Notes: generated by a model from the letters alone, not told the origin. DNA of 7,033 nt from Thermodesulfobacteriota bacterium (GCA_028278625.1 JANQDY010000115.1:1-7033); one strand, 5' to 3'. Counted from the first letter of the stretch, positions 1 through 6,537 are shown. Made by a program: numbers and translations.

Positions 1-217
1 TGAGGTGAAAAAAATGGCCGCCCTGTACCGCACCCGTTTTGAGCAAATGCTCATAATATCGGCTTGACCGCGTTCTGACTTTTTACGAGACCATCAATGT
101 TAAATAACGAAAATAAGGGCGGGGAAGGCGAGGGATGGCTGGGTCACACTAAACTCACCGCTTGACACCCAAAAGGGGAGAAGGATCATTTATGGGTGAA
201 AATGTGAGCTGTCTCAA

Positions 218-250
218 TTGAAAAAAAGGCGGACGCCCCCTATTTTTCAA
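218..250. terminator. Probable bidirectional intrinsic terminator
   Basis: A perfect 8-bp outer inverted repeat (218-225 against 243-250) encloses a GGC/GCC core (228-230 and 235-237) with a 4-base loop. Read on the minus strand, the core is followed by seven T residues (221-227), the classic intrinsic-terminator layout for the serine kinase operon. Read on the plus strand, the core is followed by CCCTATTTTT, so it may also stop transcripts arriving from the left. It overlaps the last codons and the TAG stop of the hydrolase remnant. The GC core is only three strong pairs, extended by possible G-U wobbles, so efficiency is uncertain. Confidence 0.55.
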
Positions 251-449
251 AAGCACGGATGCTGACATCTACCCCGGTAAAGGCAATGGCGGTACCGGCG
301 TTGTTGAAGAAGAACCTGTCCGGGCCCAGACGACCGGCCAGATAACAGGGGGGCTTTAGTCCGGTGCAGTGGGAAACCCCGATTTTATCAACCCGAAGCT
401 CCAAAAACATCTCCGCGGTTTGTTCCTGCTGATTTGGAGGGATACCTGG
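240..449 (-). pseudogene. C-terminal remnant of a metallo-beta-lactamase-fold hydrolase
   Basis: This minus-strand frame of 69 codons ends in TAG at 240-242. It reads as the tail of an MBL-fold hydrolase of the dihydropterin/aminobenzene-phosphate-synthase-like group. The segment VDKIGVSHCTG contains the HCTG element whose histidine is normally the last metal ligand, and RFFFNNAGT follows as in the family's C-terminus. Everything before this is missing: intact family members are roughly 250-300 residues and need the N-terminal HxHxDH motif, which is absent here. The frame is the same as that of the serine kinase gene directly upstream, with only its TAG stop (450-452) between. An internal ATG at 408-410 could start a 56-residue peptide, but it has no Shine-Dalgarno sequence. 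The remnant has no internal stops or frameshifts, which suggests a recent truncation. A translated fragment kept for some purpose is less likely. Confidence 0.6.
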
Positions 450-1322
450 CTAATCAAAAAACAGAAACAATTCTTCTTCATAATATCGGCCATTGATGAT
501 TTGACCGGGACCGAAACGCTTTATTTTTTTCTTCTTCAAATGCGCAACGAATCGCTCATTTATCTCTTCTAAAGGGATATCCTCTTTAAGCCAGTTTGTG
601 GGGATATTCAGGTTAAGGGGTCGGGCCGGAATCAGATGACGGGTGGTTTTAGGGGCGAACACCTTTTTCTTTTTGACCGCTTCCAAAACCATTTCCTTGG
701 AAATCAGCGGCGTCCAGATGATGACCTGGTCCTCACCGACCCTTTCGTAGGATTCATCCTCAAATACCGACTGGCACGGCACATACCGCAGATTCGCGCC
801 TCTATCCACCAGATGCTTCTGGATCTTCTCCGCAAGGCCGTAAGCACTGACCGCGTCAGGAACCAGGGAATCGGGGAACCTGACAAGTGCAAAAGCGTCA
901 CCGTATTGGATGCCGCAGGGAAATTGATGCTTCTCCAACGCCTGTTTCAGAGCCTCCCGGCTTTTCACCCGCTGAATGCTTCCCCCCATCACTTCCCCAA
1001 GATGTTTCAATAGATCCGTGGTCTTGACGTTTAAAAGGTGCCTAAACCAATAACGCAACTGAACACATTCGTTACGGTAATCTATTTTGCAGACCGAAAT
1101 GTAATTGAACTTTAACTCTTTGAAGGCGAACAACCGGTGATGCCCGTCCAGCACCATGTGATCCCTGTCCACAATGATGGGATTCTTGAGATTCGTTGAG
1201 TTTCGGAATTCCATCATCAATTGATCGGCTTTACCGTGAATGATCTCTTCGTGCTGAGACAACAACTTCACCGGAACGACTTCCAACTGCAATCTCAGCT
1301 CTTCTGTATCAATGTAAAACAT
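450..1322 (-). CDS. SerK/SbnI-family free serine kinase (ParB-like fold)
   Basis: The 290-residue product resembles the ADP-dependent free serine kinase SerK of Thermococcus and staphylococcal SbnI, which convert L-serine to O-phospho-L-serine in the cytoplasm. Visible elements in order: a QHEE segment (residues 23-26), whose first glutamate matches the proposed catalytic glutamate after the conserved His; the ParB-like motif LDGHHR (58-63); an FALV strand (144-147); and the diagnostic KTTRH motif (225-229) followed by a proline-containing tail. Known members are about 240-255 residues. The extra length is a C-terminal extension rich in lysine (about 256-290) ending in aromatic residues. The start is fixed by an in-frame TAA three codons upstream of the ATG. 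The Shine-Dalgarno match is poor (a GGA about 14 bases away), so translation may depend on the gene upstream. It lies 43 bases behind the T-protein/SHMT fusion, which makes its serine substrate. A DNA-binding ParB-like regulator is the main alternative, but the KTTRH tail argues for the kinase. Confidence 0.75.
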   Translation of the reverse strand: MFYIDTEELRLQLEVVPVKLLSQHEEIIHGKADQLMMEFRNSTNLKNPIIVDRDHMVLDGHHRLFAFKELKFNYISVCKIDYRNECVQLRYWFRHLLNVKTTDLLKHLGEVMGGSIQRVKSREALKQALEKHQFPCGIQYGDAFALVRFPDSLVPDAVSAYGLAEKIQKHLVDRGANLRYVPCQSVFEDESYERVGEDQVIIWTPLISKEMVLEAVKKKKVFAPKTTRHLIPARPLNLNIPTNWLKEDIPLEEINERFVAHLKKKKIKRFGPGQIINGRYYEEELFLFFD

Positions 1323-1365
1323 ACGGTTTTAATGATTCCAAATAAGCAAATGAAAAGATCAATCG

Positions 1366-4023
1366 TTAAATCTGTGCCAGTAATGCTTGTATCAGGTCTT
1401 GATAGGCATCTTTGGGAAAGCAGTATCCGAGCTCAAGGAATTTTTTCCGAAAAGCTTTCACATCTGTTGCCACCGTGGCGTTTCCGATGACAACATCTTT
1501 GATCATCTGGGCCAGCACGCCGAAATCTTCCTGTTTCATGCCGAATCTCGTCATCTCGGAAACACCCAAGCGCAGCCCGCCGGCAGCCGTAAACCCCTCC
1601 TCCGTGGGAACCGCCTGATAGTTGCATATAATATTGTTGGCTTCCAAACGCCTGGCCAGATCGGGCCCTTTCGAGTACCCGACATGCACCACCACTTGAT
1701 GTGTTTCGGTGTAACCAACATCGGGGTCACCGGCCACATCCATGCCGCAGTTTCTAAGGGCCTTGGCAAATGCCTTTGCATTGGCAATGACCTGTTGCTG
1801 ATATTCATCCCTGAAATGGTTCATCTCATAGGCAGCGGCCAGAAGCCCCAGCAAGGTCCCCAAATGATGGTTTGAAACCGAACCGGGGAAGGTCCGCCGA
1901 ACGATCGCCTCCCAAAGAGCGTAGCGTTCATCCTGCTCAACATACCTGCTTCCGATAACCCCCCGCTGTGTCCCGAAAAACGTTTTGTGGGTGGAGCCGG
2001 TCACCAGGTCCGCACCTTCTTCAAAGGGGGACTGAAAATGAGAACCGATAAGCCCCAGAACATGTGCCATGTCATACATGAGTACTGATGCGATTCTCTG
2101 CTCGTCCAAAAACCGACGGATTTCCCGAACAGGCTCCTTGTGTATGACAAGGCTCTTGCCCAATATGATCAACTCCGGCCTGAATTCATCGATCAACCGA
2201 AGGGTGGCCGGCACATCCATTTTGTAAGGATTCCCTTCGAGAACCGGAAAGTTCTGCACTGCCGGGCGTTCCGTATGCGGATCTCGGGCCACGAAATCTT
2301 TAAGCGCACCCATGGGTTGGGCGCTTAAATGACCCCCTTTCCCGATATGGTTACACATGACCCTGGCTATCCGGCGAGGCTCGGTTTTGCGATCCGTACG
2401 GTTCAGGTAGTCCATGAGAGCGCTGAAAATGGCCATGTTGGCCATCTGCCCGCTGACAACACGCGTTTCCACCGCTTCACAACCGAGGAACGCAGCCATC
2501 TCCCTCTCCAAAAGCCATTCCACTTCCGAGATAAAATCAGTGCCCTGGTAGTACAGGATGTCGTCATTATAAAAGGCTTCGGATTTCTTGTGCTCCGCAT
2601 AACGAAACGCCGGATCCATCACGGACAAAAGCCTGACCATGGGGGAAGGGGTCATTTCCGATGGAATCAGATTTATGCACTCCCGCTGCCGCCAAAGCGT
2701 ATTATCAAGGGTCTTCTGAAGAAGCCTGCGAATTTTGATCGGTTCTTCCTCCAAAGCCGGTTCTTCGGTGGAAGCTTCATAACTTGAAAGAATCGGTCTC
2801 GCGTATGGCGGGGCATCGGAGCGCATATGGAATGGGACCACTTCCCCTGCGCGGCGTTTGCCGCGAATTTCCACGGAGACCCTGGTTTCTTCAATCACAT
2901 CGCTATCCATATACGCCAGGCAAATGGAGCGAAGCTGGTGTTCGTTGCTTTGAACGGATAACAACCCTTTGCCTTCCACGGACCAGTATGGAACCATCGT
3001 GCCGCTGGTGACATGGCCCACAAGCTTATCGCCCACGAAGATTTTCGACCCGGCCCGGGACACACCCCTGTCAATCATGGCAACCGGCTTGATCATCCGG
3101 GGGAGGTCCTTAATACGTGAATAATCTCTGGCCATTATCCCTTTGAAAGCCTCAAACTGCTTTAGTAGCGCATGGCGACCCAGAAAATCACCCTTCAGGG
3201 GAGAGAAGCTGACGGCAAATTTCGCCAGGGGACAGGCCATGACCGGGATTTCATTTCCCTCCGCATCAATGCCCAGTTCATGACCGTAGAGGGGAAGCCC
3301 CGCTTCCAGCCGAAGGGTATCTCTGGCGCCAAGGCCTATGGGAATGGCGCCTTTTAGAACTAGCTGATCCCAAAGCAGGAGACCTCGGCCGCGGTCAGCG
3401 AAAATCTCAAAACAGAGCGGTTCACCGGTATAACCGGTTCTGGCGATCATGACCCGGCCTTCGGGAGCGGGTATCACCTTTACACTGTTTCTCTTGGGCT
3501 CGGGAAGACCATTGGCACCAAACAACTCCGTCAGGATGCCCTTGGAATGAGGCCCTTGCAGGGAGAGCATTACCAGGGTTTCGGTGACATCAATCAGTTC
3601 CACGTTGTCGAATCCCGTGAGAATCGACGCAAAGTGTTGCCAGTCTTTTTCCCGATTGGCGGCATTTACGACCAAAAGGAACTCGTCATCCAAAAATCGA
3701 TACAGGTAGGCATCATCAATGGCGCCGCCCGTTTCATTCTGCACGAAGGTGTACTGGGCACCTGTTTCACTGGCATCAAGGGCTTCGGCATTGTTTGAAA
3801 GAACATACTGTAAAAACTCGAGGGCCCCCTCTCCGCGCACCAGAAACCTTCCCATATGGGAAACGTCGAATAAGCCGGATTTCTTGCGGGTTGCGAGATG
3901 CTCTTGTACAATGCCCGTGGGATACATGATCGGCATTTCCCAACCACCGAAATCAACCATCTGCGCTCCCAGATCTTTGTGCCGCCCATAAAAAAGGGTT
4001 CTTCGGATGTTGACGTTCATCAT
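1366..4023 (-). CDS. Fused aminomethyltransferase (GcvT) and serine hydroxymethyltransferase (SHMT)
   Basis: One uninterrupted 885-residue frame encodes two full enzymes. Residues 1 to about 405 are glycine-cleavage T-protein: MVDFGGWEMP (22-31), FDVSHMGR (52-59), the catalytic-aspartate DD pair (103-104), TGYTGE (196-201) with the folate-site glutamate, GARDTLRLEAG (232-242) and a C-terminal EIRGKRRAGEVV barrel segment. After an acidic linker (about 410-430) comes SHMT: LIPSE (452-456), YAE (475-477), GGHL with ring-stacking His565, DMAH (651-654), the PLP Schiff-base lysine K680 in STHK, FPGSVSNHH (712-720) and carboxylate-binding R818 in GGLRLG. The STHKTFFG, SNHH and TRxGMK elements resemble archaeal SHMT more than bacterial GlyA. 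Both active sites look intact, so the product probably forms methylene-THF from an aminomethyl donor and uses it to make serine from glycine in the cytosol. Two ATGs are adjacent. The second (4020) is better spaced (7 bases) from the AGGA at 4028-4031 and may be the true start. No P-, H- or L-protein gene is visible here. Confidence 0.88.
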   Translation of the reverse strand: MMNVNIRRTLFYGRHKDLGAQMVDFGGWEMPIMYPTGIVQEHLATRKKSGLFDVSHMGRFLVRGEGALEFLQYVLSNNAEALDASETGAQYTFVQNETGGAIDDAYLYRFLDDEFLLVVNAANREKDWQHFASILTGFDNVELIDVTETLVMLSLQGPHSKGILTELFGANGLPEPKRNSVKVIPAPEGRVMIARTGYTGEPLCFEIFADRGRGLLLWDQLVLKGAIPIGLGARDTLRLEAGLPLYGHELGIDAEGNEIPVMACPLAKFAVSFSPLKGDFLGRHALLKQFEAFKGIMARDYSRIKDLPRMIKPVAMIDRGVSRAGSKIFVGDKLVGHVTSGTMVPYWSVEGKGLLSVQSNEHQLRSICLAYMDSDVIEETRVSVEIRGKRRAGEVVPFHMRSDAPPYARPILSSYEASTEEPALEEEPIKIRRLLQKTLDNTLWRQRECINLIPSEMTPSPMVRLLSVMDPAFRYAEHKKSEAFYNDDILYYQGTDFISEVEWLLEREMAAFLGCEAVETRVVSGQMANMAIFSALMDYLNRTDRKTEPRRIARVMCNHIGKGGHLSAQPMGALKDFVARDPHTERPAVQNFPVLEGNPYKMDVPATLRLIDEFRPELIILGKSLVIHKEPVREIRRFLDEQRIASVLMYDMAHVLGLIGSHFQSPFEEGADLVTGSTHKTFFGTQRGVIGSRYVEQDERYALWEAIVRRTFPGSVSNHHLGTLLGLLAAAYEMNHFRDEYQQQVIANAKAFAKALRNCGMDVAGDPDVGYTETHQVVVHVGYSKGPDLARRLEANNIICNYQAVPTEEGFTAAGGLRLGVSEMTRFGMKQEDFGVLAQMIKDVVIGNATVATDVKAFRKKFLELGYCFPKDAYQDLIQALLAQI

Positions 4024-4026
4024 TTG

Positions 4027-4033
4027 TTCCTTT
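4027..4033 (-). promoter_or_regulatory. Ribosome binding site of the GcvT-SHMT fusion gene
   Basis: The minus strand reads AAAGGAA here. The AGGA core is 4 bases from the first ATG (4023) and 7 bases from the second (4020). The second is the more usual spacing, so the protein may begin at MNVN rather than MMNVN. Confidence 0.55.
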
Positions 4034-4111
4034 GTCTATGCCTTATATCTTACTTTCCCTTGGACGATTCAAGAGAAGGTCCGGAATCTTGGTTCTGGAT
4101 ACGAGATTATC

Positions 4112-4140
4112 ATGCTAACACAATCATGGAGCGTTTTCAA
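4112..4140 (-). promoter_or_regulatory. Candidate sigma-70 promoter for the GcvT-SHMT / serine kinase operon
   Basis: On the minus strand, TTGAAA (4135-4140, five of six matches to the -35 consensus) is followed after exactly 17 bases by TAGCAT (4112-4117, four of six to the -10). A TG one base before the -10 makes it an extended -10. Transcription would start near 4105 and leave an untranslated leader of about 80 bases before the fusion gene. I saw no glycine- or THF-riboswitch-like motif in that leader by eye. Confidence 0.45.
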
Positions 4141-4154
4141 CAAATGAGTGCCAT

Positions 4155-4177
4155 ATTTATGAGGAAATCGCATAAAT
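4155..4177. repeat. Inverted repeat, candidate operator in the divergent intergenic region
   Basis: ATTTATG (4155-4161) and CATAAAT (4171-4177) are perfect 7-base inverted arms around a 9-base spacer. The centre-to-centre distance is 16 bases, about one and a half helical turns. The repeat lies just upstream of the minus-strand promoter candidate and upstream of the plus-strand one, a position where a dimeric regulator could act on both. The region is AT-rich, so a chance match is possible. Confidence 0.3.
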
Positions 4178-4187
4178 TTCAAAAACG

Positions 4188-4270
4188 TATTGACCAAATC
4201 ATCAATTTGTTATAGGCAAACTTCTGAAAAGTGCCACTGTTCCTTGGGGTGGGGTTCTAGCAGGTCAATA
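4188..4270. repeat. Widely spaced 8-base inverted repeat pair
   Basis: TATTGACC (4188-4195) and GGTCAATA (4263-4270) are perfect inverse copies whose starts are 75 bases apart, close to seven helical turns. The left arm overlaps the candidate -35 box of the amidohydrolase gene and the right arm ends five bases before its Shine-Dalgarno sequence. They could be paired regulator half-sites or chance. An RNA stem between them would need a transcript starting upstream of 4188. Confidence 0.25.
4190..4216 (+). promoter_or_regulatory. Weak candidate promoter for the amidohydrolase gene
   Basis: TTGACC (4190-4195) is followed after 15 bases by TATAGG (4211-4216). Both boxes match the sigma-70 consensus in four or five positions, but the spacer is two bases short of optimal. 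Transcription would begin near 4223, giving a leader of about 65 bases. Confidence 0.25.
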
Positions 4271-4274
4271 TTTT

Positions 4275-4279
4275 GGAGG
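4275..4279 (+). promoter_or_regulatory. Shine-Dalgarno sequence deciding the amidohydrolase start
   Basis: A clean GGAGG sits 9 bases before the ATG at 4289. It selects that ATG over the longer in-frame opening at 4190, whose extra 33 residues look nothing like the family. Confidence 0.7.
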
Positions 4280-4288
4280 CATGCTTTC

Positions 4289-5449
4289 ATGGATTTAAAA
4301 AAAAGGGTTGGTGCATACGGAGAAGAGATCATCCGCATTCGACGCGACCTTCACCGTATTCCGGAACCCGGGCTAAAAGAGGAAAAGACTTCCGCAACCG
4401 TTGCCGATCTTTTGGAGAATCTGGGGCTGCCCGTGGAACGGGGTATTGCGAAATACGGCGTGGTCGGTCTTCTCACATGTAAAACACCCGGAAAGACCCT
4501 GATGATCCGTTCCGACATGGATGCCCTGAACATAACCGAGGAAACAGGTTTGCCGTTTGCTTCAACCCATGAAGGCTTCATGCACGCATGCGGTCATGAT
4601 GGCCACATGGCCATGGTTTTGGGCGCTGCAATGGTGCTGAGAGAACTGGGCGGGGTCCTGAAGGGCAACGTGAAATTCCTTTTTCAGCCGGCGGAAGAGG
4701 GTCCCGGCGGGGCCAAACCAATGATCCAAGCCGGGGTCATGGAAAACCCGAAGGTGGATTACGCGGTCGGTTGCCATCTATGGCCCGATCTATCAGAAGG
4801 GGTTTTCGGGGTGAAAGCCGGGCCTCTGATGGCGGCGATGGATCACTTTGAAGTCAAGATCATGGGAAGAGGAGGGCACGGGGCCATGCCTCACCTGTGC
4901 GTGGACGCCCTGGAAGTGGGGTCCCAGGTGGTCAACGGGCTTCAGAGAATCGTGAGCAGGCATATGAATCCATTGAATCCCGCGGTGGTGACCATCGGTT
5001 CGTTTCATGCGGGGACCACCTACAATGTGATCCCAAACGAGGCCGTACTGACCGGTACGACACGGACCTTTGATCGAAACATATGGCTCACTTGGCCCGA
5101 ACGTCTTGAAAAAATCATCAAAGGTGTCTGCGGCTCCATGGGCGCCCGGTATCGTTTGAACTACACACAAGGATATCCGCCAACGGTAAATGACCCTGGC
5201 ATGGGTGAACTGGTCAGAAAATGCGCCAGCCAGGTGTCGGGCCCTGAAATGGTGGTGGCGCCCGAACCCACCATGGGCGGAGAGGATATGGCATTTTATC
5301 TGGACCGCTCGCAGGGCTGCTACTTCTTTTTGGGGGTTGGCCGCCCCGAGTGTGCCCCCCTTCACAACGCCAAATTCGATTTTGACGAGCAGGTGTTGCT
5401 GAAGGGTGTGGAAGCCTATTGCCGCATTGCCACAGAATTGCTGAGCTGA
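4289..5449 (+). CDS. M20D-family N-acyl amino acid amidohydrolase (hippurate hydrolase-like)
   Basis: This 386-residue zinc/manganese-dependent amidohydrolase belongs to peptidase subfamily M20D, whose members split N-acyl amino acids such as hippurate, N-acetyl amino acids or indole-acetyl conjugates. The length is typical (about 380-400). Metal ligands are visible: C101 and H103 in HACGHDGH, E137 in FQPAEEG (the preceding E136 being the catalytic base), H163 in GCHLWP and H359 in PLHN. GRGGHGAMPH (193-202) begins the lid/dimerisation domain and TMGGEDM (328-334) precedes the last ligand. There is no signal peptide or membrane segment, so it is probably cytosolic. It is transcribed alone, divergently from the fusion operon and convergently to etfA. 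Substrate cannot be read from the sequence. The divergent arrangement with glycine/serine genes makes an N-acylglycine or other amino acid conjugate conceivable, but that is inference. Confidence 0.85.
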   Translation: MDLKKRVGAYGEEIIRIRRDLHRIPEPGLKEEKTSATVADLLENLGLPVERGIAKYGVVGLLTCKTPGKTLMIRSDMDALNITEETGLPFASTHEGFMHACGHDGHMAMVLGAAMVLRELGGVLKGNVKFLFQPAEEGPGGAKPMIQAGVMENPKVDYAVGCHLWPDLSEGVFGVKAGPLMAAMDHFEVKIMGRGGHGAMPHLCVDALEVGSQVVNGLQRIVSRHMNPLNPAVVTIGSFHAGTTYNVIPNEAVLTGTTRTFDRNIWLTWPERLEKIIKGVCGSMGARYRLNYTQGYPPTVNDPGMGELVRKCASQVSGPEMVVAPEPTMGGEDMAFYLDRSQGCYFFLGVGRPECAPLHNAKFDFDEQVLLKGVEAYCRIATELLS

Positions 5450-5452
5450 AAA

Positions 5453-5525
5453 AAAGAAAACCCTGTAGACCCTTCATAGAAACACGGAAAACGGTGAAAA
5501 GGTATTTCTTGAAAGGTCTCAGGGT
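5453..5525 (-). terminator. Probable terminator of the etf operon
   Basis: Arms at 5460-5471 (ACCCTGTAGACC) and 5515-5525 (GGTCTCAGGGT) pair over 11 bases with one bulged base, around a 43-base loop. On the minus strand the stem is followed at once by TTTTCTTTTTTT (5459 down to about 5450), as expected downstream of etfA. The T run is the A-rich tract right after the amidohydrolase stop. The long loop is unusual for an intrinsic terminator, so confidence is moderate. Confidence 0.4.
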
Positions 5526-5555
5526 AACCGCACACCCGGTTAAGTGAGGCTCACT
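5525..5555. repeat. Two small hairpins at the end of etfA
   Basis: TAACCG (5525-5530) pairs with CGGTTA (5537-5542) around six bases. Immediately next to it AGTGA (5543-5547) pairs with TCACT (5551-5555) around three bases, including the etfA TGA stop codon. Neither has a T run of its own. They may stabilise the 3' end of the mRNA or belong to the neighbouring terminator. Confidence 0.3.
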
Positions 5556-6537
5556 GAATGTACTTCTTCACTTCCTCCGAGAGGGCGGGGACCACGTCGA
5601 AAAGATCTCCCAGGATACCGTAGTTGGCCACCTTGAATATGGGCGCTTCAGGATCGGTATTGATTGCCAGAATGACCTTGGAACTTCCCATGCCGGCAAC
5701 ATGCTGAATGGCACCGGAAATGCCGCACGCCACATAGAGGGTCGGTGAGACCACCTTGCCGGTTTGCCCCACCTGGTCTGATTCAGGGCGCCATCCCGCA
5801 TCCACCGCGGCCCTGGAAGCACCAACCGTTGCGCCCAGGAGATCGGCCAGTTCCTCCAGGATCTTGTAGTTTTCAGGCCCTTTCATGCCCCGGCCCCCGG
5901 AGACGATCCTGTCGGCTTCCGTGAGATCCGGTTTTTCGCTGTCACCGGCAATCACTTCCACGACTTTGGTTTTGAGGGCCTCTTCCGGCAGGGACACGGG
6001 TACATCAACCATTTCCCCTTGTCTTGTCGTGTCCGGATCGGCAATCTCCATCTGGTTGGGCCGTATTGTCACCATTTGGGGCCAGCTCTCCTTGAACGTC
6101 ACTTCCACGTACGCTTTTCCCGAATAAACCGGCCTTAGGGCAACCAGCCGCCCCTCATCGATTGACAGCTGGGTACAGTCCGGCGCAACCATCACCTTGA
6201 GTCTGGCACCCAGCCGGGCTGAAAGATCTTTTCCCTGCATGGAGGCCCCCATGATCAGTATTGCGGGATCGCTCGATTTGACCAGATCTCCGATCACGTG
6301 AACAAAAGCGTCGGTGGTGTAGATGGCAAGACCCGGGTCATCCGCCACCAGTATTTTGTCGGCACCATATTGACCCAGTTCCGCTGCCTGCTCTTTGATA
6401 TCACTCCCCAGCACCAAAACAGCCAGGTCCTGGCCCAGGGCATCAGCAAGACGTCTCCCCTCGCTGACGGCTTCATAGGTGATTCTTCTAAACTGGCCGT
6501 CTCTTTCTTCGGCGACGACCCATACTCCACTAGGCAT
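5551..6537 (-). CDS. etfA: Electron transfer flavoprotein, alpha subunit
   Basis: The 328-residue EtfA holds the electron-carrying FAD of the cytosolic ETF heterodimer and passes electrons from acyl-CoA or related flavin dehydrogenases to a membrane quinone oxidoreductase. The N-terminal half (about 1-195, starting GVWVVAE) is the adenine nucleotide alpha-hydrolase-like domain. The C-terminal FAD domain shows GGRGMKG (214-220), GASRAAVDAGW (239-249), QVGQTG (255-260), and the EtfA signature from LYVACGISGAIQH (267-279) to AIN (291-293), followed by DPEAPIF and an ADYG-like ANYG. Length and motifs are fully standard. The ATG is preceded by AAGGAG (6543-6548) at 5 bases. It lies 15 bases behind etfB, so the two are co-transcribed in the usual B-A order. 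Its dehydrogenase partner is not in the window. Confidence 0.96.
   Translation of the reverse strand: MPSGVWVVAEERDGQFRRITYEAVSEGRRLADALGQDLAVLVLGSDIKEQAAELGQYGADKILVADDPGLAIYTTDAFVHVIGDLVKSSDPAILIMGASMQGKDLSARLGARLKVMVAPDCTQLSIDEGRLVALRPVYSGKAYVEVTFKESWPQMVTIRPNQMEIADPDTTRQGEMVDVPVSLPEEALKTKVVEVIAGDSEKPDLTEADRIVSGGRGMKGPENYKILEELADLLGATVGASRAAVDAGWRPESDQVGQTGKVVSPTLYVACGISGAIQHVAGMGSSKVILAINTDPEAPIFKVANYGILGDLFDVVPALSEEVKKYIQ

Noticed and set aside
2..67. Plus-strand open frame entering from the left edge, 21 codons ending in TGA.
   Set aside because: It could be the tail of a gene outside the window, and the two-way terminator at 218-250 would suit that, but 21 codons give no family signal.
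162..219. Perfect TTGACA (162-167), then an AAGGA and an ATG opening a nine-codon frame (192-221).
   Set aside because: No acceptable -10 lies 16-18 bases downstream, and the frame is too short to support as a gene or leader peptide.
51..490. 13-base direct repeat TCATAATATCGGC at 51-63 and 478-490, each followed within about ten bases by TTGACCG.
   Set aside because: A chance 13-base match is expected about 0.4 times in a window this size, and the second copy lies inside the kinase coding sequence. I do not treat it as a recombination scar, though it sits on either side of the truncated hydrolase.
1387..2787. Long plus-strand open frames opposite the SHMT domain (for example 1387-1875 and 2329-2787).
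   Set aside because: Antisense shadows of the fusion gene with no domain signal or ribosome binding site.
4024..4105. Leader of the GcvT-SHMT gene examined for a glycine or tetrahydrofolate riboswitch.
   Set aside because: Only short pairings such as GGAC/GTCC were found. The conserved cores of those riboswitches are not visible and the leader is shorter than a tandem glycine riboswitch.
4793..5365. 190-codon minus-strand open frame inside the amidohydrolase gene.
   Set aside because: Antisense shadow: all metal ligands and family motifs are in the plus-strand frame, and the shadow's product has no recognisable motif.
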